Source: Phormidium sp. OSCR
GTDB taxonomy: Bacteria; Cyanobacteriota; Cyanobacteriia; Cyanobacteriales; Geitlerinemataceae
Length of the DNA stretch: 40,286 nt
Assembly (NCBI GenBank): GCA_001314905.1
Contig: LJZT01000034.1
Location: 1 to 40,286, forward strand
Direction of reading: 5' to 3'
Below the pieces are notes generated by a model. That model saw only the letters and a list, made by a program, of their open reading frames with translations. It did no database searches and was not told the origin of the DNA. Every line of letters begins with the position of its first letter. Within the stretch, counting starts at the first letter, position 1. Of this stretch, positions 16,310 through 27,000 are shown one piece after another. A program made the position numbers and the translations under genes.

Positions 16310-17458
16310 ATGACCACCGAACGCGCCGCCCCCCAAGCCGGCGGAACCCTCAACCGCTTCGAGAAATATCTCACCCTTTGGGTTCTCCTCTGTATCATCG
16401 CCGGCATCGCCCTGGGGAAACTCTTTCCCAACGTTGCCGGCCAACTCGACAGCCTCAGCGTCTATAACGTCTCGATTCCCATCGCCATCTGTCTCTTCTT
16501 CATGATGTATCCCATCATGGTGAAGATTGACTTCTCCCAAGCCGCCGAAGCCGCCAAATCCCCCAAACCCGTCCTCTTAACCCTGGGGGTAAACTGGCTC
16601 ATCAAACCCTTCACCATGGTGGTGATTTCCCAATTCTTCCTAGGGATTGTCTTTCGGCCCCTGATTCAAGGCACCGAGATGATTCGCGGTGCAGAAGTCT
16701 CCATCGCCGACTCCTACATCGCCGGAACCATCTTGCTGGGAATCGCCCCCTGTACCGCTATGGTGCTGATGTGGGGCTATCTCTCCTACAGTAACCAGGG
16801 TCATACCTTAGTGATGGTAGCGGTGAACTCCCTGGCCATGCTGTTTCTCTACGCACCCCTCGGCAAATGGCTGCTGGCGGCAAACAATCTCACGGTTCCT
16901 TGGCAAACCATTGTCTTCTCGGTTCTCATTTATGTGGGATTGCCCCTCATCGCTGGCTATTTCACCCGAACCTGGAGTTTACGCCACAAAGGCCGAGATT
17001 GGTTTGAAAATTACTTCCTGAAACGACTTGGCCCCATTTCCATCATTGCCCTACTGGTGACGTTGATTCTCCTGTTCGCCTTCAAAGGAGAACTGATTGT
17101 CAACCATCCCCTGCATATCCTGCTGATTGCCGTACCGCTGTTTATTCAAACCAACCTGATTTTCTTGATTACCTATGTGGTGGCCTTGAAACTCAATCTC
17201 TCCTATGAAGACGCGGCCCCGGCGGCGTTGATTGGGGCCAGCAACCACTTTGAGGTGGCCATTGCCACCGCCGTGATGCTATTCGGCCTCAACTCCGGTG
17301 CCGCCTTAGCCACTGTCGTCGGAGTTCTCATTGAAGTGCCAGTCATGTTGATGCTGGTTCGCATCTGTCAGCGAACCGCCGGTTGGTTCCCCCGAGAACC
17401 GGACAAAGCCACGCTGCGAGACCCCCGTTGTACTCGCAACTATTCCGTCGAACCCTAA
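16310..17458 (+). CDS. arsB: ACR3-family arsenite efflux transporter
   Basis: ACR3 exports arsenite from the cell using the membrane potential. The protein (382 residues from the ATG at 16310) has about ten hydrophobic helices and family motifs [44 protein letters not shown] with the conserved functional Cys148, and [16 protein letters not shown] near the end. The frame is open from a GTG at 16277, but the ATG fits the family start better. It is the first gene of a three-gene operon with arsH and arsC, controlled by the double ArsR-like site just upstream. The name arsB follows the cyanobacterial operon; structurally it is an ACR3, not the E. coli-type ArsB. Confidence 0.95.
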   Translation: MTTERAAPQAGGTLNRFEKYLTLWVLLCIIAGIALGKLFPNVAGQLDSLSVYNVSIPIAICLFFMMYPIMVKIDFSQAAEAAKSPKPVLLTLGVNWLIKPFTMVVISQFFLGIVFRPLIQGTEMIRGAEVSIADSYIAGTILLGIAPCTAMVLMWGYLSYSNQGHTLVMVAVNSLAMLFLYAPLGKWLLAANNLTVPWQTIVFSVLIYVGLPLIAGYFTRTWSLRHKGRDWFENYFLKRLGPISIIALLVTLILLFAFKGELIVNHPLHILLIAVPLFIQTNLIFLITYVVALKLNLSYEDAAPAALIGASNHFEVAIATAVMLFGLNSGAALATVVGVLIEVPVMLMLVRICQRTAGWFPREPDKATLRDPRCTRNYSVEP

Positions 17459-17599
17459 ACCCATCTCCCGTTAATTAGACAGACGAGTTAGGACGATAAT
17501 TTGCCGACATAATAGATATACTTCGGGTATCGCCAATATCGAGAATTTTTAGTCCTAGTTCAATTGTCTGACTTCTTACGATTTATCACTGCCCAGAGT

Positions 17600-18238
17600 A
17601 TGGAAAACTTCGATCGCCCTCCCAAAATTCTCTTCCTCTACGGGTCCCTACGAGAACGCTCCTATAGCCGTCTCCTGGCCGAAGAAGCGGCCCGCATTAT
17701 CAGCGACTTCGGGGCTGAGGTTCGCATCTTTGACCCCCGAGAATTGCCCCTGCGGGGTCAAGTCCCCGAGACTCACCCCAAAGTTCAAGAGTTGCGGGAG
17801 TTGAGTCAATGGTCTGAGGGACAAGTCTGGTCTTCCCCGGAGATGCACGGCAACGTCACGGGAATCTTAAAAAATCAGATTGATTGGATTCCCCTGAGTT
17901 TGGGGGCTGTCCGGCCCACCCAGGGGCGAACCTTGGCCCTGATGCAAGTCAGCGGCGGGTCTCAGTCGTTTAATGCCCTCAATACTATGCGCATTTTGGG
18001 TCGCTGGATGCGGATGTTTACCATTCCCAATCAGTCCTCCGTGGCCAAGGCCTATCAGGAGTTCCATGAGGACGGAACCATGAAGGAGTCGAGTTACCGC
18101 GATCGCGTGGTGGACGTGATGGAGGAGTTATACAAATTCACCGTCTTGCTGCGAGATCACACTGAGTATCTTACAGACCGCCATAGCGAACGAAAAGCTC
18201 ACGCACAGGCATCAGAACAAGCTAAACAAGCCGTTTAA
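17600..18238 (+). CDS. arsH: NADPH-dependent FMN reductase-like protein ArsH
   Basis: ArsH is a flavodoxin-fold NADPH:FMN oxidoreductase linked to arsenic resistance, acting on quinones, metals or organoarsenicals depending on the species. [20 protein letters not shown] is the FMN phosphate-binding loop, [21 protein letters not shown] is the second FMN/dimer segment, and [26 protein letters not shown] follows. The start is uncertain: a TTG at 17564 adds 12 residues ([12 protein letters not shown]), while the ATG at 17600 begins just before the first strand; I use the ATG. It lies between arsB and arsC, with 11 bases to arsC. The order arsB-arsH-arsC is as in Synechocystis. Confidence 0.93.
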   Translation: MENFDRPPKILFLYGSLRERSYSRLLAEEAARIISDFGAEVRIFDPRELPLRGQVPETHPKVQELRELSQWSEGQVWSSPEMHGNVTGILKNQIDWIPLSLGAVRPTQGRTLALMQVSGGSQSFNALNTMRILGRWMRMFTIPNQSSVAKAYQEFHEDGTMKESSYRDRVVDVMEELYKFTVLLRDHTEYLTDRHSERKAHAQASEQAKQAV

Positions 18239-18249
18239 TTAGGATTTCC

Positions 18250-18645
18250 ATGAAAAAAGTCATGTTCGTCTGCAAACGCAACTCCTGCCGCTCTCAGATG
18301 GCGGAAGGGTTCACCCGTCACCTAGGACAGGGAGTTGTCGAGGTTCACAGTTGCGGCTTAGAAGCCTCCCGCGTCCATCCCACCGCTATTGAGGTGATGC
18401 AGGAGGCGGGGATTGATATCACGGGCCAAACCTCAGATCCCATCGGTAACTTCAAGGCTGAGGACTATGATGCGGTGATTTCTCTCTGTGGCTGTGGGGT
18501 GAACTTACCGCCGGAGTGGGTGAGTCAAGAGATATTCCAGGATTGGCAACTCGATGACCCTGATGGACAGCCGCTGGAGACCTTTCGCCGGGTTCGGGAT
18601 GAAGTACGCGATCGCGTCAAAACCCTCCTCGACAGCCTGAAATAG
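18250..18645 (+). CDS. arsC: Arsenate reductase, cyanobacterial glutaredoxin-linked type
   Basis: Reduces arsenate to arsenite, which ArsB then expels. It has the low-molecular-weight phosphatase loop Cys8-x5-Arg14 (VCKRNSCRSQMAEG), a second loop with Cys80 and Cys82 (SLCGCGVNL), and Cys13 and Cys35. This Cys8/Cys80/Cys82 arrangement is known for the Synechocystis enzyme, which has a phosphatase-like fold but uses glutathione/glutaredoxin. At 131 residues the length matches. It is the last gene of the operon and is followed by a strong intrinsic terminator. All catalytic residues are present. Confidence 0.95.
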   Translation: MKKVMFVCKRNSCRSQMAEGFTRHLGQGVVEVHSCGLEASRVHPTAIEVMQEAGIDITGQTSDPIGNFKAEDYDAVISLCGCGVNLPPEWVSQEIFQDWQLDDPDGQPLETFRRVRDEVRDRVKTLLDSLK

Positions 18646-18683
18646 CTCAAATTCAACCCAGGGGATAATCACCCCAAATGTTC

Positions 18684-18727
18684 ACCGACCTGTTTCTCTC
18701 TCCCAGGAAAACAGGTCGGTTTTCGCT
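18684..18727 (+). terminator. Intrinsic terminator of the ars operon
   Basis: A perfect 12-bp stem (18684-18695 with 18709-18720, ACCGACCTGTTT against AAACAGGTCGGT) with a 13-base loop, followed by TTTCGCTT. It ends the arsB-arsH-arsC transcript. Confidence 0.85.
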
Positions 18728-18769
18728 TGAATTTGCTATGGTAGGCCATCGGTTATCTCGTCCTTCCTG

Positions 18770-21700
18770 ATGCAACAGCCTTCTCCCCAAGAGATTATCG
18801 CTCAACAACAGGCCCAACTTGAGGAACTTCAGTTACAACTTGAAGTTGAGCAACAGTATCGCGAGTTATTAACCCAGCAACTGGCTACCTCAGAACGGCA
18901 ACTGCGAGGAATTTTAGGGGCCATCATGGATGTGGTCTTAGAAATCGAAATCGAAGCCGGACAAATTCAAGGGATTGATATTGCCCCAACCCATTTAAGT
19001 GCCTTATATGATGCTCAGGACTACCGCAGTGATTGGGTCAATCAGATGATTTCTCGGTTTTTTGAGCCGGAGATAGGTGAGATTTGGCTTGAGCAAATTC
19101 AACAGGTTTTAGAGGAACAAAAACGGCGTGATTTTGACTATGACGTGACAATTGCTGGTGAGAAACTTTGGTTTTCGGCTCAGATTTCTCCGTTGACGAA
19201 AACTCGGGTGATTTGGGTGGCGCGGGATATTAGCGATCGCAAATACTATTCTGATGCGCTACAGCTTATTGTGGAGGGAACCACCTCAGAAACCGGCCAG
19301 GAATTTTTTGATGCTTGTGTTCGCTATTTAGCTGAAGCCTTGCAAGTTCGCTATGCGATCGTTAGTGAGTTTGCGCCTAAACAGACGCGTCTGCGTTCTT
19401 TAGCCTATTGGACAGGAGAAACTTGGCATAATCGGTTGGAATATGATATCCAGGGGACTCCTTGTGCCGAAGTGTTACGGGGAAATATCTGTTATTATCC
19501 CAATAAAGTGGCTGAGTTGTTTCCCGGCGATCGCGATTTACAAGACATTAATGCCGTCAGTTATGTGGGGATTCCTCTCTATAGTTCTACTCAGGAAATT
19601 TTAGGACATTTAGCGGTTATTGACACGAAAGCAATTCCCGTTGACCAAAACTATGAAAAAATCCTAAAAATCTTTGCCGCTCGTGCAGGAGCAGAGTTAG
19701 AGCGAGTGCAGGCAGAGAAAGCCTTAAAAACCAGTGAACGACAGTACCGAACCTTAGTTGAAACGGCAAATTGTATTATATTACGTTGGGATTTACGGGG
19801 CAAAATTAAGTTTATCAATCAGTTTGGCGCTGATTTTTTTGGCTTCAAAGTGGCTGAACTTGTGGGACAACCCGTTTTAGGGACGATTGTCCCCAAGCAG
19901 GATTCATCGGGACAGAACTTAGAGGATTTAATCGCCAAGATTTGCCAGAATCCCAATCGTTTTTTAGCCAATGAAAACGAAAATATCAGTCGTGATGGTA
20001 AGCAATTTTATATTAGCTGGGTGAATCAACTGACTCAACTGGGTACAGAAGCAGAACTGTTATCGATTGGAACCGATGTCAGCGATCGCAAACGAGCCGA
20101 AGATGAACTCGCCCGCAAACTGAAGCAGGAAAAACTGCTGAATCAAATCACCTACCAAATTCGTCAAAGTTTAGATATTCACGATATTTTCAATGTGGCG
20201 GTGCAAGAAATCGCGTCAGTGTTTCAGGTTGATCGTTGTCATTTACAAATTTATCAAGATGATCCAACTCCTGACTTTCCGCAATATTCAGACTATCGTC
20301 GTTGTGGCTATTCAGTTTGCTTGAATCAAGGAGTTTGGAGTAAAGAAAGTCGCTATGTACAAACCCTGTTAAGCCAAGATTACGCCTTAGCGAGTGATAG
20401 TATTGAAGATGATGTTTTACTCAAAGAAACATTTTCAGCAGAGTTTAACCTCAAATCTGTTTTGAGTATTCGCACCTCCTATCAAGGCAAAGCCAATGGT
20501 ATCCTGAGTTTGCACCAATGCGATCGCTACCGTCATTGGACAAAAGAGGATATCGAACTCATCGAATCAGTGGCGTCTCGGATTGGGATTGCGATCGCCC
20601 AAGCCAATCTCTTAGCACAAGCGAAACAACGACAAGTTGAACTCGAAGCCGCTCGCCGAGCCGCTGAAGATGCAAACCAATCTAAAAGTCAGTTTTTGGC
20701 TAACATGAGTCATGAACTGCGAACGCCTCTCAATGCAATTTTAGGCTTTAGCCAACTGATGACACGTCAGGGAACCCTTGATAGCGAGCAACGTCATCAG
20801 TTGGGGGTAATTCAAAACAGTGGGGAACATTTACTGCAACTGATTAACGAAATTTTGGATATGTCCAAAATCGAAGCGGGTCATATTCAACTTAATCCCA
20901 GTCAGTTTGATCTTCACCATCTCCTTGAGAGTATTCAAGGGATGTTTCAACTACGTGCCTCTCAAAAGTTTTTGGCCCTCACAATTGAGCGTCAAGACGA
21001 AGTTCCCCAATATATCGAAGCGGATGAAGGGAAACTACGACAAGTTTTAATGAATTTACTCAGTAATGCCATTAAATTTACAGAACAGGGAGGAATCACG
21101 GTTCAGGTATCCCTTGATTCAGCCAGCGAAGATCCCAGCAGGTCTCAATCCCTCCAGGAGACGAGTTTACCTCATTTAGCGATCGCCGTCGAAGACACAG
21201 GGCCGGGTATCGCCTCGGAGGACTTAGAGACAATTTTTGAAGCCTTTGTGCAAACGGATTTGAGCAATCACAACCATACCGGAACAGGGTTGGGCCTGGC
21301 GATTAGTCAGAAATTTGTGCAGATGATGGGAGGCCAGTTACAGGTTGAAAGTACCCTCAGCCAGGGGAGTCGCTTTTATTTTGCCGTTCCCATCACACCA
21401 GTGACACCCTCAGCCGAGGAGATCTCGTCTTCCTCCGCCATGCAACGACGCATCGTGAGTCTGGCTGCTAATCAACCGGATTATCGCATTCTCGTGGTGG
21501 ACGATCGCTGGGAAAGTCGTCAGTTTTTAGTCGAACTCCTCAAGTCTGTGGGGTTTCAGGTTCGGGAAGCGGAAAATGGCTGTGAGGCTATTCAACAATG
21601 GCAACAATGGCACCCTCATCTGATCTGGATGGATATGCGAATGCCAGAGATGAATGGCTATGAAGCCACCGAACGCATTAAAGCTCATTTAGAAGGCCAA

Positions 21701-22120
21701 GCCACAGTCATTATTGCCCTAACTGCCAGTGCGTTAGAAAATGAAAAATCGGTGATTCTCTCAGCGGGATGTGATGATTTTGTACGCAAACCCTTCCGGG
21801 AATCCCTGATTTTCGAGAAAATTAGCCAGTATTTAGGGGTTGAGTACTGCTATGAAGACGCCTCCGTTCGCTCAAATTCCTTAGACGCCACATCCCTGCT
21901 GTCCGAGAGTGAGATGGTAGAGAGCCTCAGCCACTTGGCGATCCCTTGGCGACAGGCTCTCAAAGATGCCGTTGAATTGGCTGACGAAGAGGTCATTTTA
22001 GAACTTTTACAAGAATTACCCCCTGAACAGGCCGCTTTAGGGCAAACCCTTCGCCAACTGATCGATGAATTTCAATATGGTACATTATTAAACAGACTCT
22101 CATTTCCATCCCTGGACTAA
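18770..22120 (+). CDS. Hybrid sensor histidine kinase (PAS/GAF/PAS/GAF-HisKA-HATPase-REC)
   Basis: A soluble 1116-residue kinase. Order: coiled coil (1-45), PAS-like (about 45-160), GAF (about 170-318), PAS (about 325-440), GAF (about 465-615), HisKA with phospho-acceptor His648 in NMSHELRTPLN, HATPase with LRQVLMNLLSNAIKF, DTGPGIASEDLETIFEAF and GTGLGLAI, and a receiver with DD at the start of REC and phospho-acceptor Asp955 (WMDMRMPEMNGYEA). A helical tail after the receiver (about 1045-1116) lacks a clear HPt histidine. The last GAF has Cys residues but no CH/CY chromophore motif that I can recognise, so light sensing is not supported. A response regulator follows 24 bases downstream, almost certainly in the same operon. 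Input signal unknown. Confidence 0.93.
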   Translation: MQQPSPQEIIAQQQAQLEELQLQLEVEQQYRELLTQQLATSERQLRGILGAIMDVVLEIEIEAGQIQGIDIAPTHLSALYDAQDYRSDWVNQMISRFFEPEIGEIWLEQIQQVLEEQKRRDFDYDVTIAGEKLWFSAQISPLTKTRVIWVARDISDRKYYSDALQLIVEGTTSETGQEFFDACVRYLAEALQVRYAIVSEFAPKQTRLRSLAYWTGETWHNRLEYDIQGTPCAEVLRGNICYYPNKVAELFPGDRDLQDINAVSYVGIPLYSSTQEILGHLAVIDTKAIPVDQNYEKILKIFAARAGAELERVQAEKALKTSERQYRTLVETANCIILRWDLRGKIKFINQFGADFFGFKVAELVGQPVLGTIVPKQDSSGQNLEDLIAKICQNPNRFLANENENISRDGKQFYISWVNQLTQLGTEAELLSIGTDVSDRKRAEDELARKLKQEKLLNQITYQIRQSLDIHDIFNVAVQEIASVFQVDRCHLQIYQDDPTPDFPQYSDYRRCGYSVCLNQGVWSKESRYVQTLLSQDYALASDSIEDDVLLKETFSAEFNLKSVLSIRTSYQGKANGILSLHQCDRYRHWTKEDIELIESVASRIGIAIAQANLLAQAKQRQVELEAARRAAEDANQSKSQFLANMSHELRTPLNAILGFSQLMTRQGTLDSEQRHQLGVIQNSGEHLLQLINEILDMSKIEAGHIQLNPSQFDLHHLLESIQGMFQLRASQKFLALTIERQDEVPQYIEADEGKLRQVLMNLLSNAIKFTEQGGITVQVSLDSASEDPSRSQSLQETSLPHLAIAVEDTGPGIASEDLETIFEAFVQTDLSNHNHTGTGLGLAISQKFVQMMGGQLQVESTLSQGSRFYFAVPITPVTPSAEEISSSSAMQRRIVSLAANQPDYRILVVDDRWESRQFLVELLKSVGFQVREAENGCEAIQQWQQWHPHLIWMDMRMPEMNGYEATERIKAHLEGQATVIIALTASALENEKSVILSAGCDDFVRKPFRESLIFEKISQYLGVEYCYEDASVRSNSLDATSLLSESEMVESLSHLAIPWRQALKDAVELADEEVILELLQELPPEQAALGQTLRQLIDEFQYGTLLNRLSFPSLD

Positions 22121-22144
22121 TCTACATTTCAAGGACCCCGTTCT

Positions 22145-23980
22145 ATGACTCAGGAGCATCCTAAAACTGATAGCTATCGAGGAGACATCTTAATTGTTGA
22201 TGATACTCCCGAAAATTTAAAGTTTCTCTCAAAAACTTTGGCAGAGCAGCGCTATAAAGTTCGCAGTGTCACTGAAGGAGACATGGCGTTACGGGTGGCC
22301 AACGCTGCCCCGATCAACTTGATTCTCTTGGATGTCAAAATGCCAGATATGGATGGCTATGAGGTCTGTTGTCGTCTTAAGAGAAATGATAAAACCAAGG
22401 ATATTCCTGTGATTTTTATTAGTGCTTTAGATGACATGATTGACAAAGTTAAAGCCTTTGATGTGGGAGGGGTTGATTACATCACAAAACCTTTTCATGT
22501 TGAAGAAGTTTTAGCTCGCATTGAAACTCATATCACCTTGGAGGCGGCTAAAACAGAAATCCTCAAACTTAATTCAGAATTAGAACATCGAGTGCGACAA
22601 CGCACTCATCAACTGGAAAAAGAGATTTCCGCTCGTCAGGAAGCCCAAGAACAACTATTACATTTAGCATTACATGATTCTCTAACTGAGTTGCCGAATC
22701 GCGTTTTATTTATGAAACAACTCGGTCGTATTTTGGAGCAAAGTAAACAAAATAACGACCATAATTTCTCCTTAATGTTGTTAGATTGCGACCATTTTAA
22801 GGTGGTCAATGATTCTTTGGGTCATGTGGTGGGCGATCGCCTGCTGATTTCCGTGGCCCGTCGCATTCAAACCTGTTTACCCCCTGGGGTGATGTTAGCA
22901 CGACTCGGGGGAGATGAGTTCGCCATTTTACTCGAAGATGATACCCCAAGCGGCGATCGCGCCATCGCCTTAGCCAAAACGATTCAAGAGGAGTTGAGTT
23001 ATCCCTTTCAATTGGGAACTCAGGAGAATTTCACCAATGTCAGTGTGGGAATTGTGCTGAGTCATCCTAATTATGAACAGCCTGAACATCTGTTGCGCGA
23101 TGCAGATTCAGCCATGTATCAAGCTAAAGCCAAAGGGAAGGCCAGCAAACAGATATTTGACCCGAGAATGTACACTCAGGCTATCATTCGCCTGCAACTG
23201 GAAACCGACTTACGGCGGGCGATCGAGCGCGGTGAATTTGTTTTGTACTATCAGCCGATTATTGACCTAAAAACTCGGAAAGTAGCGGGCTTAGAATCCC
23301 TAATTCGTTGGCAACATCCCAGCCGTGGCTTATTGCTTCCGGGCGAGTTTTTACCCATCGCTCAAGATAGTGATCTCATGAGTCAGATTGATACTTGGGT
23401 TTTGCGAGAAGCCTGTTTACAACTGAGGGATTGGCAAGAAAACGCAACCATTCCCGACTCAATCTTTATGTCCACAAATCTCTCTGTTCATAACTTCTTG
23501 CGAGACGATATTACTGAAACCATATTCAATATCTTATTAGAAACAGGCGTTTCTGGTCATTGCCTCGAACTCGAAATCACCGAAGAAAGTATTGTTAGCA
23601 ATCCCCAGCGAGTGAATTGTATTTTAAAAGAACTCAAACATCGCAACATTAAATTCAGTATTGATGACTTTGGAACCGGGTATTCATCCTTAAGCTATTT
23701 GCATCAATTTTCCGTCGATAGTTTAAAAATTGACCGCTCGTTTATTGAGCGAATTTCACCTCGCGGCGCTTTACCCGGAAATACAGAAATTGCCCAAACG
23801 ATTATTCAACTCGCCGAGAGTTTGAAACTATCCGTTATTGCCGAGGGAATTGAAACCATTGAGCAGTTGACAGTTTTAGAGAAATTAAATTGTAACTATG
23901 GCCAAGGATTTTATTTCTCACGCCCTTTACCGGCAGAGACGACATTGGACTTTGTAAGCTATTGTCAGCATTCGGGGTGA
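22145..23980 (+). CDS. Response regulator with GGDEF and EAL domains
   Basis: A 611-residue regulator of cyclic di-GMP. REC (about 10-130) has Asp63 in LLDVKMPDMDGYEV and the KPF end motif. A coiled coil links to GGDEF (about 175-340), where the motif is intact at 255-259 (LGGDEFAILL), suggesting diguanylate cyclase activity; no RxxD inhibitory site is seen five residues before it. The EAL domain (about 355-605) has ESL at 384-386 in place of EAL but keeps LELEITEE, IDDFGTGYSSLSYL, LKIDRSFI and AEGIE, so phosphodiesterase activity is likely. It directly follows the hybrid kinase, which probably phosphorylates it. Its end faces the adhesin gene, with a hairpin in between. Confidence 0.95.
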   Translation: MTQEHPKTDSYRGDILIVDDTPENLKFLSKTLAEQRYKVRSVTEGDMALRVANAAPINLILLDVKMPDMDGYEVCCRLKRNDKTKDIPVIFISALDDMIDKVKAFDVGGVDYITKPFHVEEVLARIETHITLEAAKTEILKLNSELEHRVRQRTHQLEKEISARQEAQEQLLHLALHDSLTELPNRVLFMKQLGRILEQSKQNNDHNFSLMLLDCDHFKVVNDSLGHVVGDRLLISVARRIQTCLPPGVMLARLGGDEFAILLEDDTPSGDRAIALAKTIQEELSYPFQLGTQENFTNVSVGIVLSHPNYEQPEHLLRDADSAMYQAKAKGKASKQIFDPRMYTQAIIRLQLETDLRRAIERGEFVLYYQPIIDLKTRKVAGLESLIRWQHPSRGLLLPGEFLPIAQDSDLMSQIDTWVLREACLQLRDWQENATIPDSIFMSTNLSVHNFLRDDITETIFNILLETGVSGHCLELEITEESIVSNPQRVNCILKELKHRNIKFSIDDFGTGYSSLSYLHQFSVDSLKIDRSFIERISPRGALPGNTEIAQTIIQLAESLKLSVIAEGIETIEQLTVLEKLNCNYGQGFYFSRPLPAETTLDFVSYCQHSG

Positions 23981-24002
23981 CCTGTAGAGTGCAGCCTTGA
24001 CA

Positions 24003-24062
24003 GATCGCCCCTGAAAATTCCGTCGGTGGCTCGATGTCCACCGCTGGCTTACAGGGGCGATC
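24003..24062. terminator. Bidirectional hairpin between convergent genes
   Basis: An 11-bp stem, GATCGCCCCTG (24003-24013) with CAGGGGCGATC (24052-24062), encloses a second stem CGGTGG/CCACCG (24024-24029 and 24038-24043). It lies between the ends of the GGDEF-EAL gene and the adhesin gene. No long T-run, but the position suits termination from either side. Confidence 0.6.
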
Positions 24063-27000
24063 GCCGCCGTTATAAACTGGCGAAATTCGCGAGATCAAGA
24101 GTCGTTGCACTAACATTCTGGAGCAAGAGTGAACCGTCCTCGAACTCAATCAGCGCACCCCCCGTCACATCAGACGCTACCGCTGGGCGAGAGCGAACCT
24201 CCGCCAGCAGTGCTTCCGGGAGGGCGATCGCATCAACCCCAACCTGGAAATCGATAATGGTGTCATGACCGTGCAACCCTTTGTAGACAAAGTGATCGGC
24301 ACCGTCTCCACCCGTCAAGGTGTCATCGCCCAAATCCCCCGAAAGCGTATCATTTCCGGCCCCGCCGAAGATAACATCATTATCACGACCGCCAAAGAGG
24401 ATGTCGTTACCCTCTCCACCATTGAGGATATCTTGCCCCCGGTTGCCGAAGATATAATCATTGCCAGCATTGCCATTCAAGTCATCATTGTCATTGCCGC
24501 CGACAATGGTATCGTTCCCGTCGTCACCTGAGACACGGTCATTCCCCAAACCGGCAAGGACGAGATCATCTCCCGCACCCCCTTCGAGAGAGTCGTCACC
24601 GTCACCTCCCACAATCAGGTCGTCCCCGAGTCCACCTCGAACCAGATCATTGCCCAAATCCCCGAACAGTTCGTCATGGCCATCTCCTCCGTCAATAATG
24701 TCGTCGTCTTGGCCACCGTGAATCAGGTCGGCATCTTCACCGCCGTCGATGACATCATTGCCCTTGTTACCAAACAGCGCATCGCTTCCGGCATTGCCCA
24801 GAATGCGATCGCCGTCTCGTCCACCAGCGATCACATCGTTGCCATCTCCCCCGGAAATGTCATCGCTGCCTTGATTGCCAAACATCAAGTCGTCCCCACC
24901 GTTACCTTCAATCAAGTCGTCGCCAGCAAAGCCGGTGATGGCTTCGTTGCGATCGCCGCCAATTAACGTATCATCCTCCTCAGTTCCATTGAGAATCGCC
25001 TCAATGACTAACCGAGATTGGAGGTTTTCGTTATAGTCGATGAGGTCATTGAGTTGGGCGGCAGAGATTTCACCCAGGGCCAGAGATTGTAACAGGGATG
25101 CCTGAAGTCCTTGGGCAATGGTTTGTTCAGCAGCAATATCGGCACGAATTTGACGCAAATTGCCGCCGGTCCCGGCTGTCCGTGCGATTTCGCTCATGCG
25201 AGCGTTGCGCTTAGCGATGACCTCGGCCACAATCTCTAAGGTCTCGGGGTTCAGGCTGCCTCCCGTCACGACCTGTTCCAACAAGGGTTGGATCTGTTCC
25301 GGGTTGCCCAGGTTGTTGTACCGTTGCCCCGCTTCGAGGTTGGCAACAAAGATCTCAATGACGCGATCTTCGGCCGCTTCAACTCCCAGTCCACGGGCCA
25401 CTTCGGCCAGTTGGGTCCAGGTGGCGTTGAGTTGAACCTGTTTAGCATAGACTTCGGCAGCGACGGGATTGCCAGCCTCGAGTTCCGCGATCACGTCAAA
25501 ACTGCTGAGATCCAACAGGGGTAAATCGAGGGCCGTTTGAACGACGCTCTTCGCCGTCTCGGTATCGGGAGTTGGGACCGAGGCACGCAACAGACTCGAC
25601 CAAGCGGTTTCAAGCAGATCCAGATAGCTACGATCGACCGCCTCGTAAGCCACCTGTTCCGTAATAGCGGCCCGAGCCGTTTCGCCCGAACCCGTGATTT
25701 TGGCAATCTCAGCGTTGAGATAGGCCAGTTCATCGAGAACCACATCGCCGTCTTCGAGGGTCTGTCCTAGGCTTGTCGCTGCGCCGTTTAAGAGGGATTC
25801 GAGGTCGTCGCGATCGCTCAAATCGAGAGTTTGACCGCTGACAACGCGATCGCTGATGCCATCGAGAATCTCTAAAACCCCGGCTTTGCGAGCGTCTGCT
25901 TCTCCCAGGGCGTTTCCGCCTAGGATTAACAGGTTCTGCAACTGGGCCTGCACCCGGAACACCGCTGCGGCGTCGCGATCGCCGGCCACAATTCCCTCCA
26001 GGGGACTATCGTCGTAGAGGTCAAAGCTCGCCGGCAACCCGAAGGTCGTTTGCACCTGGTTGGCAATGGTGTCGGTTTCAGGTTCTTCGAGCTTGATGGC
26101 CAGCAACGTCAGGGGTGAGGCAACCTCCCAGTCAGGAGCCGTCGAGAAGGCAAATTTCTGATCTTGGAAGGTATCTGTATCCACCCCATCCTGAATGATT
26201 ACCTGACCTTCACTGAGATCAATCTTGCCGTTGCCGTTGATGTCGTACTCTTCTAGGGGAATCGCCAGTTGATAACTGCCGTCAATTTGCGTCAGGGTAA
26301 AGGGTTCATCGGCATCTTGCTCGCCGTCGAAGTCCGCATCGAAGAACACCGTACCGCCGGCGATCGGCCCGTCAAAGACCGTGGCTACCGTAAATCCGTT
26401 TTCACCATACTCAAACGTCGCCAGGGTAAACGGCCCGAAGTCTTTGCGATAGAGATCCTCTTTCAACACTCCGACGACTTGAGCCCGAATGCCCACCGTA
26501 GCACTGGCGGTTAACGCCCCTGACAGGTTAAACAACTGCCAGGGCTGTGTGATATTGGCACCAATTTCGGAAATCGCGCGGATTTTGCCGTCGGAGGTTC
26601 CGGTACTTTCGCCGGTATCCCGGAAATCGAGCCCTAAAGACCCCAGCAAGCCACCCCGTGCGTATCCTTCGAGGGAAGCCACGCCGACGTTTAACCCCAC
26701 CCCAAGTTCAATGTTGGCCCCGAGAGCTGCGGTGATTTCGTCCCCGTCTTCGCCGGTTCCATCCGCATTGACGCGATCGCTGAGATAGAACCCATCCAGA
26801 ACCCGGAAACTTTGATCAAGTGCGAAATCCCGATTTGACCAGTCAACTAAACCTTTGCTATCGAAGCCGAAGGCCAAATCGGCCGCAACCTCGATATCTC
26901 CACCAAAGCCAAGTCGCACCGTTGGCGGTGAATAGACGATAAAGTTGGCCTGGAAACTTGCCCCCAATTCCAGCGGTGGAAGGTCGAAGGTAAAGAGATT

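Noticed and set aside
20164-20620. Phytochrome/cyanobacteriochrome GAF in the hybrid kinase
   Set aside because: Cysteines are present but not in the usual chromophore-binding motif; only a generic GAF can be supported.
24265-24966. Long plus-strand frames opposite the RTX repeats
   Set aside because: Shadow frames created by the regular 27-bp repeat of the coding strand.
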